64,000 nucleotides of DNA, from contig NC_133534.1 in NCBI RefSeq assembly GCF_048544455.1, forward strand, positions 30,704,217 to 30,768,216. The letters run 5' to 3'. Origin of the DNA: Silene latifolia (lineage: Eukaryota; Streptophyta; Magnoliopsida; Caryophyllales; Caryophyllaceae). The notes below the pieces were generated by a model that was not told the origin of the DNA, made no database searches, and worked only from the letters and a program-made list of their open reading frames with translations. Shown piece by piece: positions 39,453 to 51,710 of the stretch. The translations under genes and the position numbers were made by a program. Positions within the stretch are counted from its first letter, which is position 1. Every line of letters begins with the position of its first letter.

Positions 39453-40804
39453 TGTAATACTACGGTTTTATGAGTCTTTAGGTACTCTATCGAGTGGGCC
39501 TTACTCTGTCGAGTAAGGGTGTGTTGCGTTTTAAAATAGTTTCTGACCTGTTGGGTACTCGATCGAGTAGCCTTGGCACTCGATCGAGTAGGGGGGCACT
39601 CGATCGAGTACCTCAGTTACTCGATCGAGTAGCCGGTTTACGGGGTGATGATTTGTCGGGTTTTGTTAATAATGCGATTGAATATATAAACAACTCCGTC
39701 ACTTGCTTAATACATTTTATCAAACCTAATTACGTTCAAAGAGAAAACAAACTACGTTCTTCACATCAATCACATTATTGACAAATCCCGGAGCTTGAGA
39801 GGTTAGATTTCATCGTTCTTTACATCTTTTTGATCCTTGCGTCGAGGGTAAGATCTATGTATCGAATTTGTTATATTTAATTAAGTTTCGTTAAACCCTA
39901 ATTTTGGGAATTGGGGATTTATAGTAGTTTTGTGTAATTAGTGATTATGTGATTATATGCTAGGAGGAGGATTCGTAGAAGAGGAATTTTGATACAAATT
40001 TGTTGAGACCGTCGATTGTGTTCTTTGTTCCGGTAGGGTTTCCCTACTCAGTATTAGTTACATAATGTGTGGTGATTGTGCTGTAGTTAGTGATTGTTGA
40101 TTGATTCAGACGGTTGTTGCTGTTGTATTGTGATTGTGATTGTGATTGTTTGTCTCTGGTTCTCGAGATTCGTTCTCGGCTGAGTGTAGTCACTTGCGGG
40201 AGTGGCTTCACGCCCTAGTTTCGCCCTTCGTGGAACCCGCCACGGAAGGGGATGTGCACATTAATGGGACAGGGTTATCGCTCGGTATGATGAGCGGGGA
40301 TTTGGTGGGTACGGCTGCGGTCCCCCACTGGTAGGACTGGTCCAGTGGACAGTCGGTGACGGAGATTGATTGGAGTGGGTGTGATTGTGTGTGTGACCGT
40401 TTGAGCTGTGTTGTTTGTTGTGTTGTTGGATTATATAAATTGTGTGATTAGTCTTGACCCGTTTAAATGTTTTAAAACTGTGGTGATCCATTCGGGGGTG
40501 GTGAGCAGTTGCTTGACAGGTATATCTTGGATACGCGTGAGATCTAGCTGGGGATGGAGTCATCACATATCAGAGTCTTTAGTCTTCCGCTGTGTTTGTT
40601 AAGACAGTTCCATTCAGTTGGTTTATAGTTTGAGAACAGTTGTATTTTGCTTACAGTTGGTTTTGTTATGTAATCACTTAAACTTATTTAATAAAGTACG
40701 TTTCCTTATTGTCTTATGATTATCATTACCTCGGGTAATCGAGATGGTAGTATCCTTATACCTGAGTGGTCCTGGTAAGGCACTTGGATTATGGGGGTGT
40801 TACA
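39453..40804 (+). mobile_element. LTR of a Gypsy-like element, 1.35 kb
   Basis: Starts TGTAATACTAC and ends GGGGGTGTTACA, followed two bases later by an initiator tRNA-Met primer site, so it is a 5' LTR. It contains an array of TACTCGATCGAGTA palindromes (39483-39632) and ATATATAAAC about 50 bases downstream (39682), a TATA candidate. No second copy lies in the window. Confidence 0.72.
39483..39632 (+). repeat. Array of TACTCGATCGAGTA palindromes in the Gypsy LTR
   Basis: Six full or near copies in 150 bases; four have the perfect core CTCGATCGAG. A similar array is at 62284-62452. Confidence 0.9.
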
Positions 40805-40806
40805 AA

Positions 40807-40820
40807 TGGTATCAGAGCGA
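40807..40820 (+). other. Gypsy primer binding site, initiator tRNA-Met
   Basis: TGGTATCAGAGCGA directly after the LTR. Confidence 0.85.
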
Positions 40821-41562
40821 CGATCCTGAAACCTGTAACCAATGAATTTAATGAATATAGGGAGTCAATTAAAATGAACCCGGGGGTAAAGGTTGTAGGA
40901 GCTAATGCAAAGACTTGGGAGACGTCCTAAAGTCGCGAACTCGCCCTACAATTTTGAACCGGTCACCATGGGATATGAGTCGGGATCGCTATGTATTTAT
41001 CTTGTGAATTGTGTACCTATATGGTGATGTGTGGCATGAATCAGTGGATGTATGTTTGTGGAGAATGGGAATGTGTAGAAAAGATGGTGATGATGTGATT
41101 TTGTAAGTTATTGATTGAAAGCATGATAGTTGTTTTACGATATGGCATTATAGAGATACGGGAGGAAAATTTGTTTGATTTGAGTTATACATAGAGTTAT
41201 GTATATATATATGTTGTTGGTAGTGTTGTACGAGTTTATATGGCTGAAAGTTTGAGTAAGAGCATGAATAATTGGTGGAAAAAGATGATAAGTGTTGCAT
41301 GATAATATGATATTTTTTTTAAAGAATGTTGTATGATGGAAGAGATGTTATAATTTTGTTATGCAAGTAACATGTGAATATGATACTTGAAGTCATATAA
41401 TTGTAATTTTGTTTACGTAAAGTTATATAATAAAAACATGTGGGTAATATGTGATTGGTAAGTTGAATGATATATGTGCATCGAGTTATTTGTTGCTTGG
41501 CTTTTGAAGATAGTAACATATGACTAGGAATACTGGTTTTATGAGTTTTGGATTGGTTTTGT
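40821..41562 (+). mobile_element. Leader of the 39453 Gypsy element, cut by the Athila derivative
   Basis: Non-coding, AT-rich. It ends in TTTGT, the duplicated target of the inserted element, and continues at 62037. Confidence 0.6.
41558..41562. repeat. Target site duplication TTTGT, left copy
   Basis: TTTGT precedes the TGATGTGACC LTR start; the same five bases follow the 3' LTR at 62032-62036. Confidence 0.88.
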
Positions 41563-42207
41563 TGATGTGACCATAATTAGCGCATATTTAGCCCCCGAAT
41601 TAGCCTTGTTCCCATGCTTTTTAGTGCCTATTTGGGTCATTTCTTATCTTTAGTTCTTTGTTTTGCATATTCTTTGAGATTTTGATCCCTTGGTAGGAAA
41701 GGAGTAAGAATCTTGCATTTTCATGGCAAAACGAGGCTAAATTGATTGTATTCAATGACCAAGCATCAAGAAGAGACAAGACTAGAAGGCCTTTGTACAT
41801 ATCATAGTAGAAGAACAATGTTGAGAAAGGATCCTTGCGTCCCCAAGGAAATCCCCAAGGAATTTATGAAGAAAAGGGAAGAAAAGAAGAAGAATTGACG
41901 CTGACCAACAATCCGAACGGATTGCAGACAATCCGCCCGTCCAGCCAGAACAATCCGAGCGTCCCTCCTTGGAATCCGCTCGGATTCCCCCTCAACAATC
42001 CGAGCGTCCCTCTCCTGAATCCGCTCGGATTGCACCGCCTAAATCCGGCCGTCCCGACTCTAATCGCCGGATTCTCGCACAAAGACGGATTTCATTCTTC
42101 AAGCTACGAAAAGAGAAGCCTTTCTCTCAGAAAATACCGGGTCCTCCTTGCTCAACTTAAAAAGTGTAATTACTAGTTTAGCCCTTAGTTAACCCTAATG
42201 CATCCTC
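41563..42207 (+). repeat. Athila-derivative 5' LTR, part 1
   Basis: Matches 60306-60950. Includes the AATCCGNNCGGATT/CCGCCCGTCC array (41910-42076). Cut at TCCTC by the Tekay insertion. Confidence 0.92.
41910..42076 (+). repeat. CpG palindrome array in the Athila-derivative 5' LTR
   Basis: Words AATCCGAACGGATT, AATCCGCTCGGATT (twice), AATCCGAGCGTCC (twice), AATCCGCCCGTCC. The same array is at 60650-60817 in the 3' LTR and a longer one lies before the second ORF at 56108-56446. Confidence 0.9.
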
Positions 42208-44628
42208 TGTAACACCCCGCGCTTTCCTTATATTTTCAAATAAACTTTTAAGCGATTTTTATTAAATAGTTATTATTTAAAGCTTATTTTCATAAAATAT
42301 AGCCGTAGCCATGTAACGGTAATAATAGTGTAGATTTTAATAATATTATTCTCCGACTCGAGTTATAGTAGACTTGGGACGAAAATTCTAGTGGATACCG
42401 ACTCATTTTGAGTTATTGGGCTTAACTTGACTCATGGGCCTTTTTCCCCTCTTTTCTCTACACAAAACCTCAACTAAACCCTCACAACTTCATCTCCCTC
42501 ACTTGTAATTTCTGAAATTTCCCAACAACCACCCCACCATTGTTGAACCTTCCCTTACTAACCCTAAAACCACCATATCTCACTCAATTCTTCACCAATC
42601 TCGTTCCTTTTCGCGCCATTCTCTTCCTTTTCTCATTTCCTTTCTTTCTAAGTAAGAAAGTTGTCATCTTTCTCTCTATTTCGAAATTATCATCTTTCAA
42701 GGATGAGAATTCTTGACTTAAAGTCTCTATTTTTGTGTTTAGGGGAGAACTTGGACAACCCGGAGGAGGATAGCTACATCATTGACGAGTCTTTAGAAGA
42801 TTGAAGTGCAAAAAGGTAACGGTGATGGGTTACTCGACTTTTATGTTAGAATTGTGTGGTTTTATGTAGTTATAATCTCATATGAATGTTAAAAGTTGTA
42901 TCTTTCATGATTGGTGCTAATTTGGATGTTGAATATCATGCTTGTTTGCAATTCTCACATGTTAGGATGAAAATCTCATGCTACATCTCTTGAATCCGAA
43001 ATTACCCATTCACATGCTCAAATATGTTGTTTTTCCGAGTTAGAATCATGCTAGGATACGTAAACAATTGATGAGAAACGATTTTTGTTGGTTTCAAATG
43101 GTTTGGAAATGCGTTGCTTGGAATTCGCGTGTTTGTAGTCCCAGTAGGGTGCCGTGGCGGTGGAATCTCTTCGATTTTGGGAGATCCCTGTAAATTTTGA
43201 GCATATTTTAGAAAGGTTGTAGTCCCAGTAGGGTGACCGTGGCCGGCAGGTCTCTTGACCGGTGGGAGTTTCTGTAAGTTTTGGACAATTTTAGTATGTA
43301 TGTATTCCCAGTAGGGTGGCCGTGGAAACGGGTGATTACAGTGGGAGTACACTGAAGGCTTTTTTTGTGTTTTTGGAAACTTGTTGTGTTCCCAGCCGGG
43401 TGACCAATGGGTGACCGGTGGGAGTGCACTAAAGGTTTTATGAGTTTTCTTGAAATTTGGTGTAGTCCCAGTAGGGTGACCGTGGCCGGTCTCTTGACCA
43501 CTGGGAGTACACTGTAAGTTTTATTTAAATTTTGACTTTGGCATGTTGTCCCAGCCGGTGGCCCGGCGGCCGGTGCACCCCCCGGCTGGGAGTCCCCTGT
43601 TTGTTTTATTTCACTTGCGACTTCTAATAATGATTGGGCTATGCATGCATCTTCTTTCCTATCGATAATTGGTTATTTTAAGACTCATTAATGTTATGAT
43701 CATGCATAATGGTTATGGTTCTTATTCGGACCCGAATGTGACGTTTTACATTGTGAGACTACTCGACTTTCCCTATTTATTTGCCCTCGGACATTGGGTC
43801 ACGGTTAGGTGCCATTGTCTCCGAGTTGGGCTACTTTTCCTTCCGCCTTTTTCAGACCGGGGGTCACGGTTAGGTGACAAGGTTCCGCTTGAGGTTACTC
43901 GAGTTTCGGGCACGGTTAGGTGTACCATATTTCGAGTCTTGGATACGATTTGGTATCGTTTGTCGAATCGGGTGTCGTCCATCCCGAGAGTCTGGCCAGG
44001 TTTAGACTAGGACCGTATTATGATCGTCGTCCTACCAAGAGGTTGGAGTCTAGAGGGTTGTCTTGTTTGAGTCTATACTTTGTAAATTGTCTTACATGTG
44101 AGTCGGGTTGATGTGTGATAGTTTGATCTAATAATTCTTCTCTCATTTATGCGTAACTACTCTTATTGCATTTTGTATACTAATCATGATCCTCTCGTCA
44201 CCGTAAGTATTTTACTCCCATGCTTGTTCATCTAATTAAATTCTTAATTACTTGTATTTTGACATATTGTGGCTGGGAGAACCCTGAGTTACTCCCCACT
44301 GACTGTGGCTTTCATATTTATTATGAATGACAGGTTGGTGATGAAGCTTAAGTGGGCAAGACCGTGTGAGCTAGCGAGTTCTTACCTTGGACCTTATTAG
44401 TTATCACATAATAGACTCACCTACTCTTGAACTTATGTTAATTCGTGGGATGTCTTTTCCCCAATAAATAGACTGTGTTGTAAACTTAAACTTAACTATC
44501 TAGACTTGTTTATCGTATTGGTGATACCTCGCGTTGGACTTCACTAGAAGTCTTAAAAGTTTTAAAAATCTCGTGTTTCCGCCACGATTTACTAGTCACA
44601 TTTAGTTACCTCAACGAGGGGTGTCACA
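42208..44628 (+). repeat. Tekay 5' LTR, 2421 bp
   Basis: TGTAACACCCCGCG...GAGGGGTGTCACA. Contains six hairpin-like units (43137-43600) and CACGGTTAGGTG repeats (43800-43925). An open frame at 43669-44010 is repeated in the 3' LTR and has no motifs. Confidence 0.95.
43137..43600 (+). repeat. Six palindromic hairpin units in the Tekay 5' LTR
   Basis: Units begin at about 43137, 43220, 43305, 43390, 43465 and 43549. Each has the form CCCAG(CC or TA)GGGTG...GGGAG, separated by conserved 30-45 base AT-rich spacers. Most are degraded palindromes; the last (CCCAGCCGG...CCGGCTGGGAG) is clean. Confidence 0.85.
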
Positions 44629-44630
44629 GT

Positions 44631-44642
44631 TGGTATCAGAGC
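44631..44642 (+). other. Tekay primer binding site, initiator tRNA-Met
   Basis: TGGTATCAGAGC, two bases after the 5' LTR. Confidence 0.93.
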
Positions 44643-44797
44643 ATATATTGCTCCCGACGCACACACGTGTACCCCAACTTAAAATTCTCACTTGACCTTG
44701 AATAATGAATGAGAGATGGGTAGAATTAAGGACCTAAGTTGGTAGCCTTTTTGTGTATGTTTTGTGTTAGGTTCTAACTTGTTTGCCCTTGTGCAAG

Positions 44798-46474
44798 ATG
44801 GCACGACCAACCCAAGTGGAGAATGCTATCATGCAAGCCCTCACTCAAGTACTTGCTAATCAACAAAATGCTCAACCCGCTCCCCTTGCACCCGAAGCTA
44901 ACCGTCAAGGAAGTTATGCTTGGATTGCAAGTCAACTAGCAAGGAACAAGGCTAAGACCTATGGTGGTGAAGTGGATCCCGTTGCTCTCTCGGAGTGGTT
45001 TCGTGATATGGAGAAGAACTTCTCTCTCTTTGATGCCCGAGAGGAGGACAAGGTGAGATTAGCATCTCACTTTCTTGTGAAGGAAGCCGATAGGTGGTGG
45101 ACTTTGACCGGTCCTACCGCTACTCAAGACCCCAACTTTGATTGGAGCCGCTTCAAGTCACTTGTGGAGACTCGCTTCTACCCTAAGGAGCTCAAACAAC
45201 AAAGATTGAAGGAATTCATGGAATTCAAGCAAGGGAAGCTATCAATTCAAGCCTACACCGACAAGTTTAATGAACTTGCTCATTATGCCTCCAAGTTCGT
45301 GAAAGATGAAGAGGATCGTGTCTACTTCTACAAGAACAAGTTGAATCCTAAGGTGGAAAGCATGGTGAGAAGAAGCTCCACTACCTTTGTGGAAGTTTAT
45401 GATGATGCCATTTGGGCCGAAAGCTCTTTGAAGGCCATTGAAGAAGATTCCAAAATCCACTCCTCTTCTCATTCTTACCGTCCTAACTTTCATGGCAAGA
45501 GACCATTTGTGCCTTCTACTCCAAACTATGCCAACAAGAGGAGGTTTGTACCAAGGATGCAAGACCATGGAGGACAAGGACCAAGAGTTCAAGAACCTAG
45601 AGGACAAGCCCCCCCACCAACCAATGAACTTGAGAAGGACCGTAAGTGCTACCATTGTAGACAAGCTCTACACCCCGGAGTTGGATGCTATGGCAAGCCC
45701 TTGACTTGCTTTCATTGTAAGAAGCCCGGACATCGTGTTGCCGATTGCCCCGAGAAGAAGAATGCCCCTACTCCAAATGCTAGGCCAAGAGGAACCATCT
45801 TTGTCATGAGTCGAGCCGAAGCCGCCGCTCATCCCGATATCATTACGGGTATGTTCTCAATTTTTGATCAACCTTGCCTCATTTTATTTGATACCGGCGC
45901 ATCTTTATCTTTTATATCTTCCAAATTCTCCGAAAAGCTAGCCATTGAACCTATTCCTAGTGAGGAAACTTCTATATCCTTACCTTCCGGAGAGATGTTC
46001 TCTTGTTCCCTCACTTTCTCCGACATTCCTATCTCTATTTCGGGAACCTTATTCCCCGCTAACCTACTTCGTTTTCCCCTTGAGGAATTCGATGTAATTT
46101 TGGGTATGGATTGGTTGTCAAAGTATGATGCAAGATTCGAGTGTAGAGACCAAAAGATTCGCCTCAAGTGTCCGTTAGGCACTCGTGTGTCCTATAGAGG
46201 AGTCCGTTCCCAAGAAGGTGTGAAGTTGATTTCCGCTTTGAAGTTGATGAGTATGAGGAGGAAAGGTTACCAAATCTTTCTTTGTGTGGTGACTTCTACC
46301 TCCCCTTCCTTACCAAAGATCGAAGAAGTGCCCGTGGTTTGTGAGTTCCCCGATGTCTTTCCCGAAGAATTGCCCGGAATTCCTCCCGAGCGTGATGTTG
46401 AGTTTTCTATCGACCTTGTACCGGAACAGGACCGATTGCTAAAGCCCCGCACCGTATGGCGCCAACCGAGTTGA
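44798..46474 (+). CDS. gag: Tekay Gag and protease
   Basis: Starts at ATG 44798 (MARPTQ). The open frame extends upstream only through non-ATG codons. The Gag core is seen at about residues 60-200 ([29 protein letters not shown]). A Cys/His region follows, with a first degenerate cluster and then a proper knuckle [14 protein letters not shown] near 45708-45750. The protease site is [10 protein letters not shown] at about 45888-45917, followed by ILGMDWLS. The frame ends in an unrelated tail and stop at 46474, because one base appears lost near 46425 where the family normally runs straight into RT. The protein coats the particle, packages RNA and matures the polyprotein. Confidence 0.9.
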   Translation: MARPTQVENAIMQALTQVLANQQNAQPAPLAPEANRQGSYAWIASQLARNKAKTYGGEVDPVALSEWFRDMEKNFSLFDAREEDKVRLASHFLVKEADRWWTLTGPTATQDPNFDWSRFKSLVETRFYPKELKQQRLKEFMEFKQGKLSIQAYTDKFNELAHYASKFVKDEEDRVYFYKNKLNPKVESMVRRSSTTFVEVYDDAIWAESSLKAIEEDSKIHSSSHSYRPNFHGKRPFVPSTPNYANKRRFVPRMQDHGGQGPRVQEPRGQAPPPTNELEKDRKCYHCRQALHPGVGCYGKPLTCFHCKKPGHRVADCPEKKNAPTPNARPRGTIFVMSRAEAAAHPDIITGMFSIFDQPCLILFDTGASLSFISSKFSEKLAIEPIPSEETSISLPSGEMFSCSLTFSDIPISISGTLFPANLLRFPLEEFDVILGMDWLSKYDARFECRDQKIRLKCPLGTRVSYRGVRSQEGVKLISALKLMSMRRKGYQIFLCVVTSTSPSLPKIEEVPVVCEFPDVFPEELPGIPPERDVEFSIDLVPEQDRLLKPRTVWRQPS

Positions 46475-49221
46475 AGGAGTTGAGAAAGCAACTTGATGAG
46501 ATGATTGAGAAAGGATTCATTAGACCTAGTGCCTCGCCTTGGGGTGCTCCAGTTCTCTTTGTGAAGAAGAAAGATGGATCCATGAGACTTTGCATTGACT
46601 ATCGTGAGCTTAACCGTGTTACCATCAAGAACAAGTATCCTCTACCAAGAATTGAAGATTTGTTTGATCAACTCAAAGGTGCTTCTACCTTCTCCAAGAT
46701 TGATTTGAGATCCGGTTATCACCAAATCCCCGTTCGTGAGTCCGATATCCCTAAGACCGCCTTTAGCACGAGATATGGACATTTCGAGTTTAAGGTGATG
46801 CCCTTTGGTTTAACCAATGCCCCTTCTATCTTCATGGACCAAATGAACCGGACTTTCCGTGAGTTCTTAGACAAGTGTGTTGTGGTCTTCATCGACGATA
46901 TCCTCATCTTTTCCAAGTCCGAAGAAGAGCATGCCGATCACCTCCGTATCATTTTGGGAATCCTCCGTCGTCAAAAGTGGTTTGCCAAATTCTCCAAATG
47001 TGAATTTTGGTTGTCTAAGGTGTCTTTCCTAGGCCATGTGATATCTAAGGATGGTGTCATGGTAGACCCTTCGAAGATTGAAGCCGTGATTGAGTGGAAG
47101 AGTCCAACCGATGTTGGTGAGATCCGTAGTTTCTTGGGTTTGGCGGGTTACTACCGTCGCTTTGTGAAAGATTTTTCCAAGCTTGCTAGACCGATGACTC
47201 AACTTTTGAAGAAAGAGACCAAGTTTGTGTGGACCGAAGCTTGTGAAGGTGCATTCCAAGAGTTGAAGAAGAGGTTGACTACCGCCCCCGTGTTGACCTT
47301 GCCCGAGGATGGAGTTGATTTTGATGTGTTTTGTGATGCTTCTAAGATGGGTTTGGGTTGTGTTCTTATGCAAAATAGAAGAGTTGTTGCCTATGCTTCG
47401 CGACAATTGAGAGTTCATGAGGTGAACTATCCCACTCATGATTTGGAGTTAGCCGCCATTGTTCATGCTTTGAAGATGTGGAGACACTACCTCATTGGAG
47501 TCCATTGCCGTATCTACTCCGACCATAAGAGTTTGAGGTACATCTTCACCCAAAAGGATTTGAATATGAGACAACGACGATGGTTGGAATTGGTGAATGA
47601 TTACGACATGGAGTTGTTGTATCATGAAGGAAAGGCAAATGTGGTTGCCGATGCCCTTAGTAGGAAGTCTACTCATTCCTTGAGTGTTATTCGTGTGCTC
47701 CCCGATGACCTTTGTGCCGAGTTTCGTAAATTAGGTTTGCAACTTGTAGAGAGTGGTTTTGATTATCTTGGTGCTATGGTTGCCGAGCCCGTTCTTCACC
47801 GTGAGATTCTAGATAGCCTTGTGGACGATGCTACCTTTAAAAGTTTTCAAGTCAAGCTTCTTGAAGGGAAAGCAAAGGATTGTGAGATTGATGCTAGAGG
47901 TTACCTTCGTTACCGAGGACGCATGTATGTGCCCGATGCCGTTGACTTGAGGAAGAGAGTTCTAGATGAAGCTCATCTATCCCCTTATTCGATTCACCCC
48001 GGAGGAGACAAGATGTATAAAGATTTGAAGCTTCAGTTTTGGTGGCCTAACATGAAGAATGACATTGTGTCATACGTTGGAAGATGTCTTACTTGTCAAC
48101 AAGTGAAGATTGAGCATAAGAGACCCGGTGGTTTGCTACAACCGTTGGATGTTCCTTTATGGAAGTGGGAGTCCATTTCCATGGATTTTGTGATGGCTTT
48201 GCCTAAGACCGTTGGTGGAAAGGATGCCGTATGGGTTGTTGTGGATAGGTTGACCAAGTGTGCTAGGTTCATTCCTATCAAAGAGACTTGGAGTTTAGAC
48301 CGTCTTGCTAGTGCTTATGTTGATGAGATCGTTCGCTACCATGGTGTTCCTAAGGAGATCGTTTCGGATCGTGACCCGAGGTTTTGTTCAAGATTTTGGA
48401 AAGCTTTGCAAGATGCTATGGGTAGTAAGTTGTTGATGAGTACCGCTTTTCATGCCGCTACCGATGGACAATCCGAGAGGACAATTCAAACTCTAGAAGA
48501 CTTGTTGCGTGCTTGTGCCCTTGATTTTCATTCTAGTTGGGAGAAGAGCTTACCTTTGGTGGAATTTTCTTACAACAATAGTTATCATGCTTCTATCAAG
48601 ATGGCCCCTTATGAAGCCCTTTATGGAAGGAAATGCCGTAGTCCAATTTGTTGGGACCAAGCAAGTGATGTTCGTGATCTAGGACCCGACAAGTTAGCCG
48701 AGACGATTGATCAAGTGAAGCTCATCCGTGAAAGAATGAAAGCCGCCCAAGATCGACAGAAATCCTATGCCGATGTTCGCCGTCGACCCTTGGAATTTGA
48801 AGTTGGAGATAAAGTGTTCTTGAAGGTGTCCCCGATGAAAGGAGTAAAGAGATTTGGAGTCAAAGGGAAGTTGAGTCCAAAGTACATTGGACCTTATGAA
48901 GTGATCAAGAGGATTGGTACCGTGGCTTATAAGTTGGATTTGCCCCCGAGTTTGGGTAAAGTTCATGATGTCTTTCATGTTTCTCAACTTAGGAAATACA
49001 TTAGCGACCCTAGTCATGTGTTGCAAAATGAGATTCCTGAGCTTGAGCCTAGTCTTTCTTTCGAGGAGAGACCGATTCGTATTTTGGATAAGAAGGAGAA
49101 GAAGCTAAGGAGCAAAGTGGTGCCCTTGGTGAAGGTTTTGTGGAAGTGTGGTGATGTAGAAGAAGAGACTTGGGAGCCGGAAGCTTCCATGCGTGTCAAG
49201 TACCCTAGTTTGTTTTCTTAA
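46456..49221 (+). CDS. pol: Tekay Pol: RT, RNase H, integrase, chromodomain-like tail
   Basis: 921 codons open from a Met that is internal in the family polyprotein; true translation would come from Gag and needs the frame restored. [20 protein letters not shown] and catalytic FIDDILIF (about residues 146-153). RNase [11 protein letters not shown] (about 293) and DALSRK (about 399). Integrase: HPGGDKMY with CLTCQQVK (zinc region, about 514-548), SMDFV (575), SDRDPRF (638) and the Glu in GQSERT (about 674), i.e. the D, D and E residues; then a GPY module (about 812). The last 45 residues (KVLWKCG; EETWEPE) resemble a chromodomain, which in chromoviruses targets integration. No internal stop; active-site residues are present. 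Confidence 0.92.
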   Translation: MAPTELKELRKQLDEMIEKGFIRPSASPWGAPVLFVKKKDGSMRLCIDYRELNRVTIKNKYPLPRIEDLFDQLKGASTFSKIDLRSGYHQIPVRESDIPKTAFSTRYGHFEFKVMPFGLTNAPSIFMDQMNRTFREFLDKCVVVFIDDILIFSKSEEEHADHLRIILGILRRQKWFAKFSKCEFWLSKVSFLGHVISKDGVMVDPSKIEAVIEWKSPTDVGEIRSFLGLAGYYRRFVKDFSKLARPMTQLLKKETKFVWTEACEGAFQELKKRLTTAPVLTLPEDGVDFDVFCDASKMGLGCVLMQNRRVVAYASRQLRVHEVNYPTHDLELAAIVHALKMWRHYLIGVHCRIYSDHKSLRYIFTQKDLNMRQRRWLELVNDYDMELLYHEGKANVVADALSRKSTHSLSVIRVLPDDLCAEFRKLGLQLVESGFDYLGAMVAEPVLHREILDSLVDDATFKSFQVKLLEGKAKDCEIDARGYLRYRGRMYVPDAVDLRKRVLDEAHLSPYSIHPGGDKMYKDLKLQFWWPNMKNDIVSYVGRCLTCQQVKIEHKRPGGLLQPLDVPLWKWESISMDFVMALPKTVGGKDAVWVVVDRLTKCARFIPIKETWSLDRLASAYVDEIVRYHGVPKEIVSDRDPRFCSRFWKALQDAMGSKLLMSTAFHAATDGQSERTIQTLEDLLRACALDFHSSWEKSLPLVEFSYNNSYHASIKMAPYEALYGRKCRSPICWDQASDVRDLGPDKLAETIDQVKLIRERMKAAQDRQKSYADVRRRPLEFEVGDKVFLKVSPMKGVKRFGVKGKLSPKYIGPYEVIKRIGTVAYKLDLPPSLGKVHDVFHVSQLRKYISDPSHVLQNEIPELEPSLSFEERPIRILDKKEKKLRSKVVPLVKVLWKCGDVEEETWEPEASMRVKYPSLFS

Positions 49222-49263
49222 GGTAATGCCTTTTCGTTTCAAGTTTCGAGGGCGAAACTTTTT

Positions 49264-49278
49264 AAAAGGTGGGATGAT
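49264..49278 (+). other. Tekay polypurine tract
   Basis: AAAAGGTGGGATGAT directly before the 3' LTR. Confidence 0.85.
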
Positions 49279-51705
49279 TGTAACACCCCGCGCTTTCCTT
49301 ATATTTTCAAATAAACTTTTAAGCGATTTTTATTAAATAGTTATTATTTAAAGCTTATTTTCATAAAATATAGCCGTAGCCATGTAACGGTAATAATAGT
49401 GTAGATTTTAATAATATTATTCTCCGACTCGAGTTATAGTAGACTTGGGACGAAAATTCTAGTGGATACCGACTCATTTTGAGTTATTGGGCTTAACTTG
49501 ACTCATGGGCCTTTTTCCCCTCTTTTCTCTACACAAAAACTCAACTAAACCCTCACAACTTCATCTCCCTCACTTGTAATTTCTGAAATTTCCCAACAAC
49601 CACCCCACCATTGTTGAACCTTCCCTTACTAACCCTAAAACCACCATATCTCACTCAATTCTTCACCAATCTCGTTCCTTTTCGCGCCATTCTCTTCCTT
49701 TTCTCATTTCCTTTCTTTCTAAGTAAGAAAGTTGTCATCTTTCTCTCTATTTCGAAATTATCATCTTTCAAGGATGAGAATTCTTGACTTAAAGTCTCTA
49801 TTTTTGTGTTTAGGGGAGAACTTGGACAACCCGGAGGAGGATAGCTACATCATTGACGAGTCTTTAGAAGATTGAAGTGCAAAAAGGTAACGGTGATGGG
49901 TTACTCGACTTTTATGTTAGAATTGTGTGGTTTTATGTAGTTATAATCTCATATGAATGTTAAAAGTTGTATCTTTCATGATTGGTGCTAATTTGGATGT
50001 TGAATATCATGCTTGTTTGCAATTCTCACATGTTAGGATGAAAATCTCATGCTACATCTCTTGAATCCGAAATTACCCATTCACATGCTCAAATATGTTG
50101 TTTTTCCGAGTTAGAATCATGCTAGGATACGTAAACAATTGATGAGAAACGATTTTTGTTGGTTTCAAATGGTTTGGAAATGCGTTGCTTGGAATTCGCG
50201 TGTTTGTAGTCCCAGTAGGGTGATGCGGCGGCGGTCTCTTGACCTTTGGGAGATCCTGTAAATTTTGAGCATATTTTAGAAAGGTGTAGTCCCAGTGAGG
50301 GTGCCGTGGCCGGTCTACTGACCGGCTGGGAGTTTCCTGTAAGTTTTGGACAATTTTAGTATGTATGTATTCCCAGCCGGGTGACCGGCAGCCGGGTGAC
50401 CGGCTGGGAGTACACTGAAGGCTTTTTTTGTGTTTTTGGAAACTTGTTTGTGTTCCCAGTAGGGTGACTGCAGCAATGGGAGGTGACCCGGTGGGAGTGC
50501 ACTAAAGGTTTTATGAGTTTTCTTGAAATTTGGTGTAGTCCCAGTAGGGTGATCGCGGCCGGTCTCTTGACCACCTGGGAGTACACTGTAAGTTTTATTT
50601 AAATTTTGACTTTGGCATGTTGTCCCGGCCGGTGGCTTGGTCTTGGCCGGTGCACCCCCTACTGGGAGTCCCCTGTTTGTTTTATTTCACTTGCGACTTC
50701 TAATAATGATTGGGCTATGCATGCATCTTCTTTCCTATCGATAATTGGTTATTTTAAGACTCATTAATGTTATGATCATGCATAATGGTTATGGTTCTTA
50801 TTCGGACCCGAATGTGACGTTTTACATTGTGAGACTACTCGACTTTCCCTATTTATTTGCCCTCGGACATTGGGTCACGGTTAGGTGCCATTGTCTCCGA
50901 GTTGGGCTACTTTTCCTTCCGCCTTTTTCGGACCGGGGGTCACGGTTAGGTGACAAGGTTCCGCTTGAGGTTACTCGAGTTTCGGGCACGGTTAGGTGTA
51001 CCATATTTCGAGTCTTGGATACGATTTGGTATCGTTTGTCGAATCGGGTGTCGTCCATCCCGAGAGTCTGGCCAGGTTTAGACTAGGACCGTATTATGAT
51101 CGTCGTCCTACCAAGAGGTTGGAGTCTAGAGGGTTGTCTTGTTTGAGTCTATACTTTGTAAATTGTCTTACATGTGAGTCGGGTTGATGTGTGATAGTTT
51201 GATCTAATAATTCTTCTCTCATTTATGCGTAACTACTCTTATTGCATTTTGTATACTAATCATGATCCTCTCGTCACCGTAAGTATTTTACTCCCATGCT
51301 TGTTCATCTAATTAAATTCTTAATTACTTGTATTTTGACATATTGTGGGCCGGGAGAACCCCGAGTTACTCCCCACCGATCGTGGCTTTCATATTTATTA
51401 TGAATGACAGGTTGGTGATGAAGCTTAAGTGGGCAAGACCGTGTGAGCTAGCGAGTTCTTACCTTGGACCTTATTAGTTATCACATAATAGACTCACCTA
51501 CTCTTGAACTTATGTTAATTCGTGGGATGTCTTTTCCCCAATAAATAGACTGTGTTGTAAACTTAAACTTAACTATCTAGACTTGTTTATCGTATTGGTG
51601 ATACCTCGCGTTGGACTTCACTAGAAGTCTTAAAAGTTTTAAAAATCTCGTGTTTCCGCCACGATTTACTAGTCACATTTAGTTACCTCAACGAGGGGTG
51701 TCACA
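49279..51705 (+). repeat. Tekay 3' LTR, 2427 bp
   Basis: Matches the 5' LTR almost base for base outside the hairpin block (50208-50672) and one GC-rich stretch near 51345-51385. Confidence 0.95.
50208..50672 (+). repeat. Six palindromic hairpin units in the Tekay 3' LTR
   Basis: Units begin at about 50208, 50287, 50368, 50452, 50536 and 50622, in the same places as in the 5' LTR. Their sequences differ strongly from the 5' copies; unit 3 is a clean CCCAGCCGGG...CCGGCTGGGAG palindrome, while the corresponding 5' unit is degraded. Confidence 0.85.
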
Positions 51706-51710
51706 TCCTC

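Larger units (their letters stand above)
42208..51705 (+). mobile_element. Tekay-type chromovirus (Ty3/gypsy), nearly intact
   Basis: A 9.5-kb element with LTRs 42208-44628 and 49279-51705, initiator tRNA-Met primer site at 44631, Gag-protease and Pol frames, polypurine tract and TCCTC duplications (42203-42207 and 51706-51710). Domain order is Gag, CCHC, protease, RT, RNase H, integrase, chromodomain-like tail. Only one frameshift is seen, near 46425. Outside the palindrome blocks the LTRs differ at only a few positions, so it is the youngest element in the window. Large LTRs and the C-terminal tail suit the Tekay/Del clade. Confidence 0.93.

Noticed and set aside
41835..42176. 113-codon Pro/Asn-rich frame, repeated at 60578-60901
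   Set aside because: Created by the AATCCG/CCGTCC array in the Athila-derivative LTRs.
43669..44010. 113-codon frame repeated at 50745-51086
   Set aside because: Part of the Tekay LTRs; its repetition reflects LTR identity, not a gene family.
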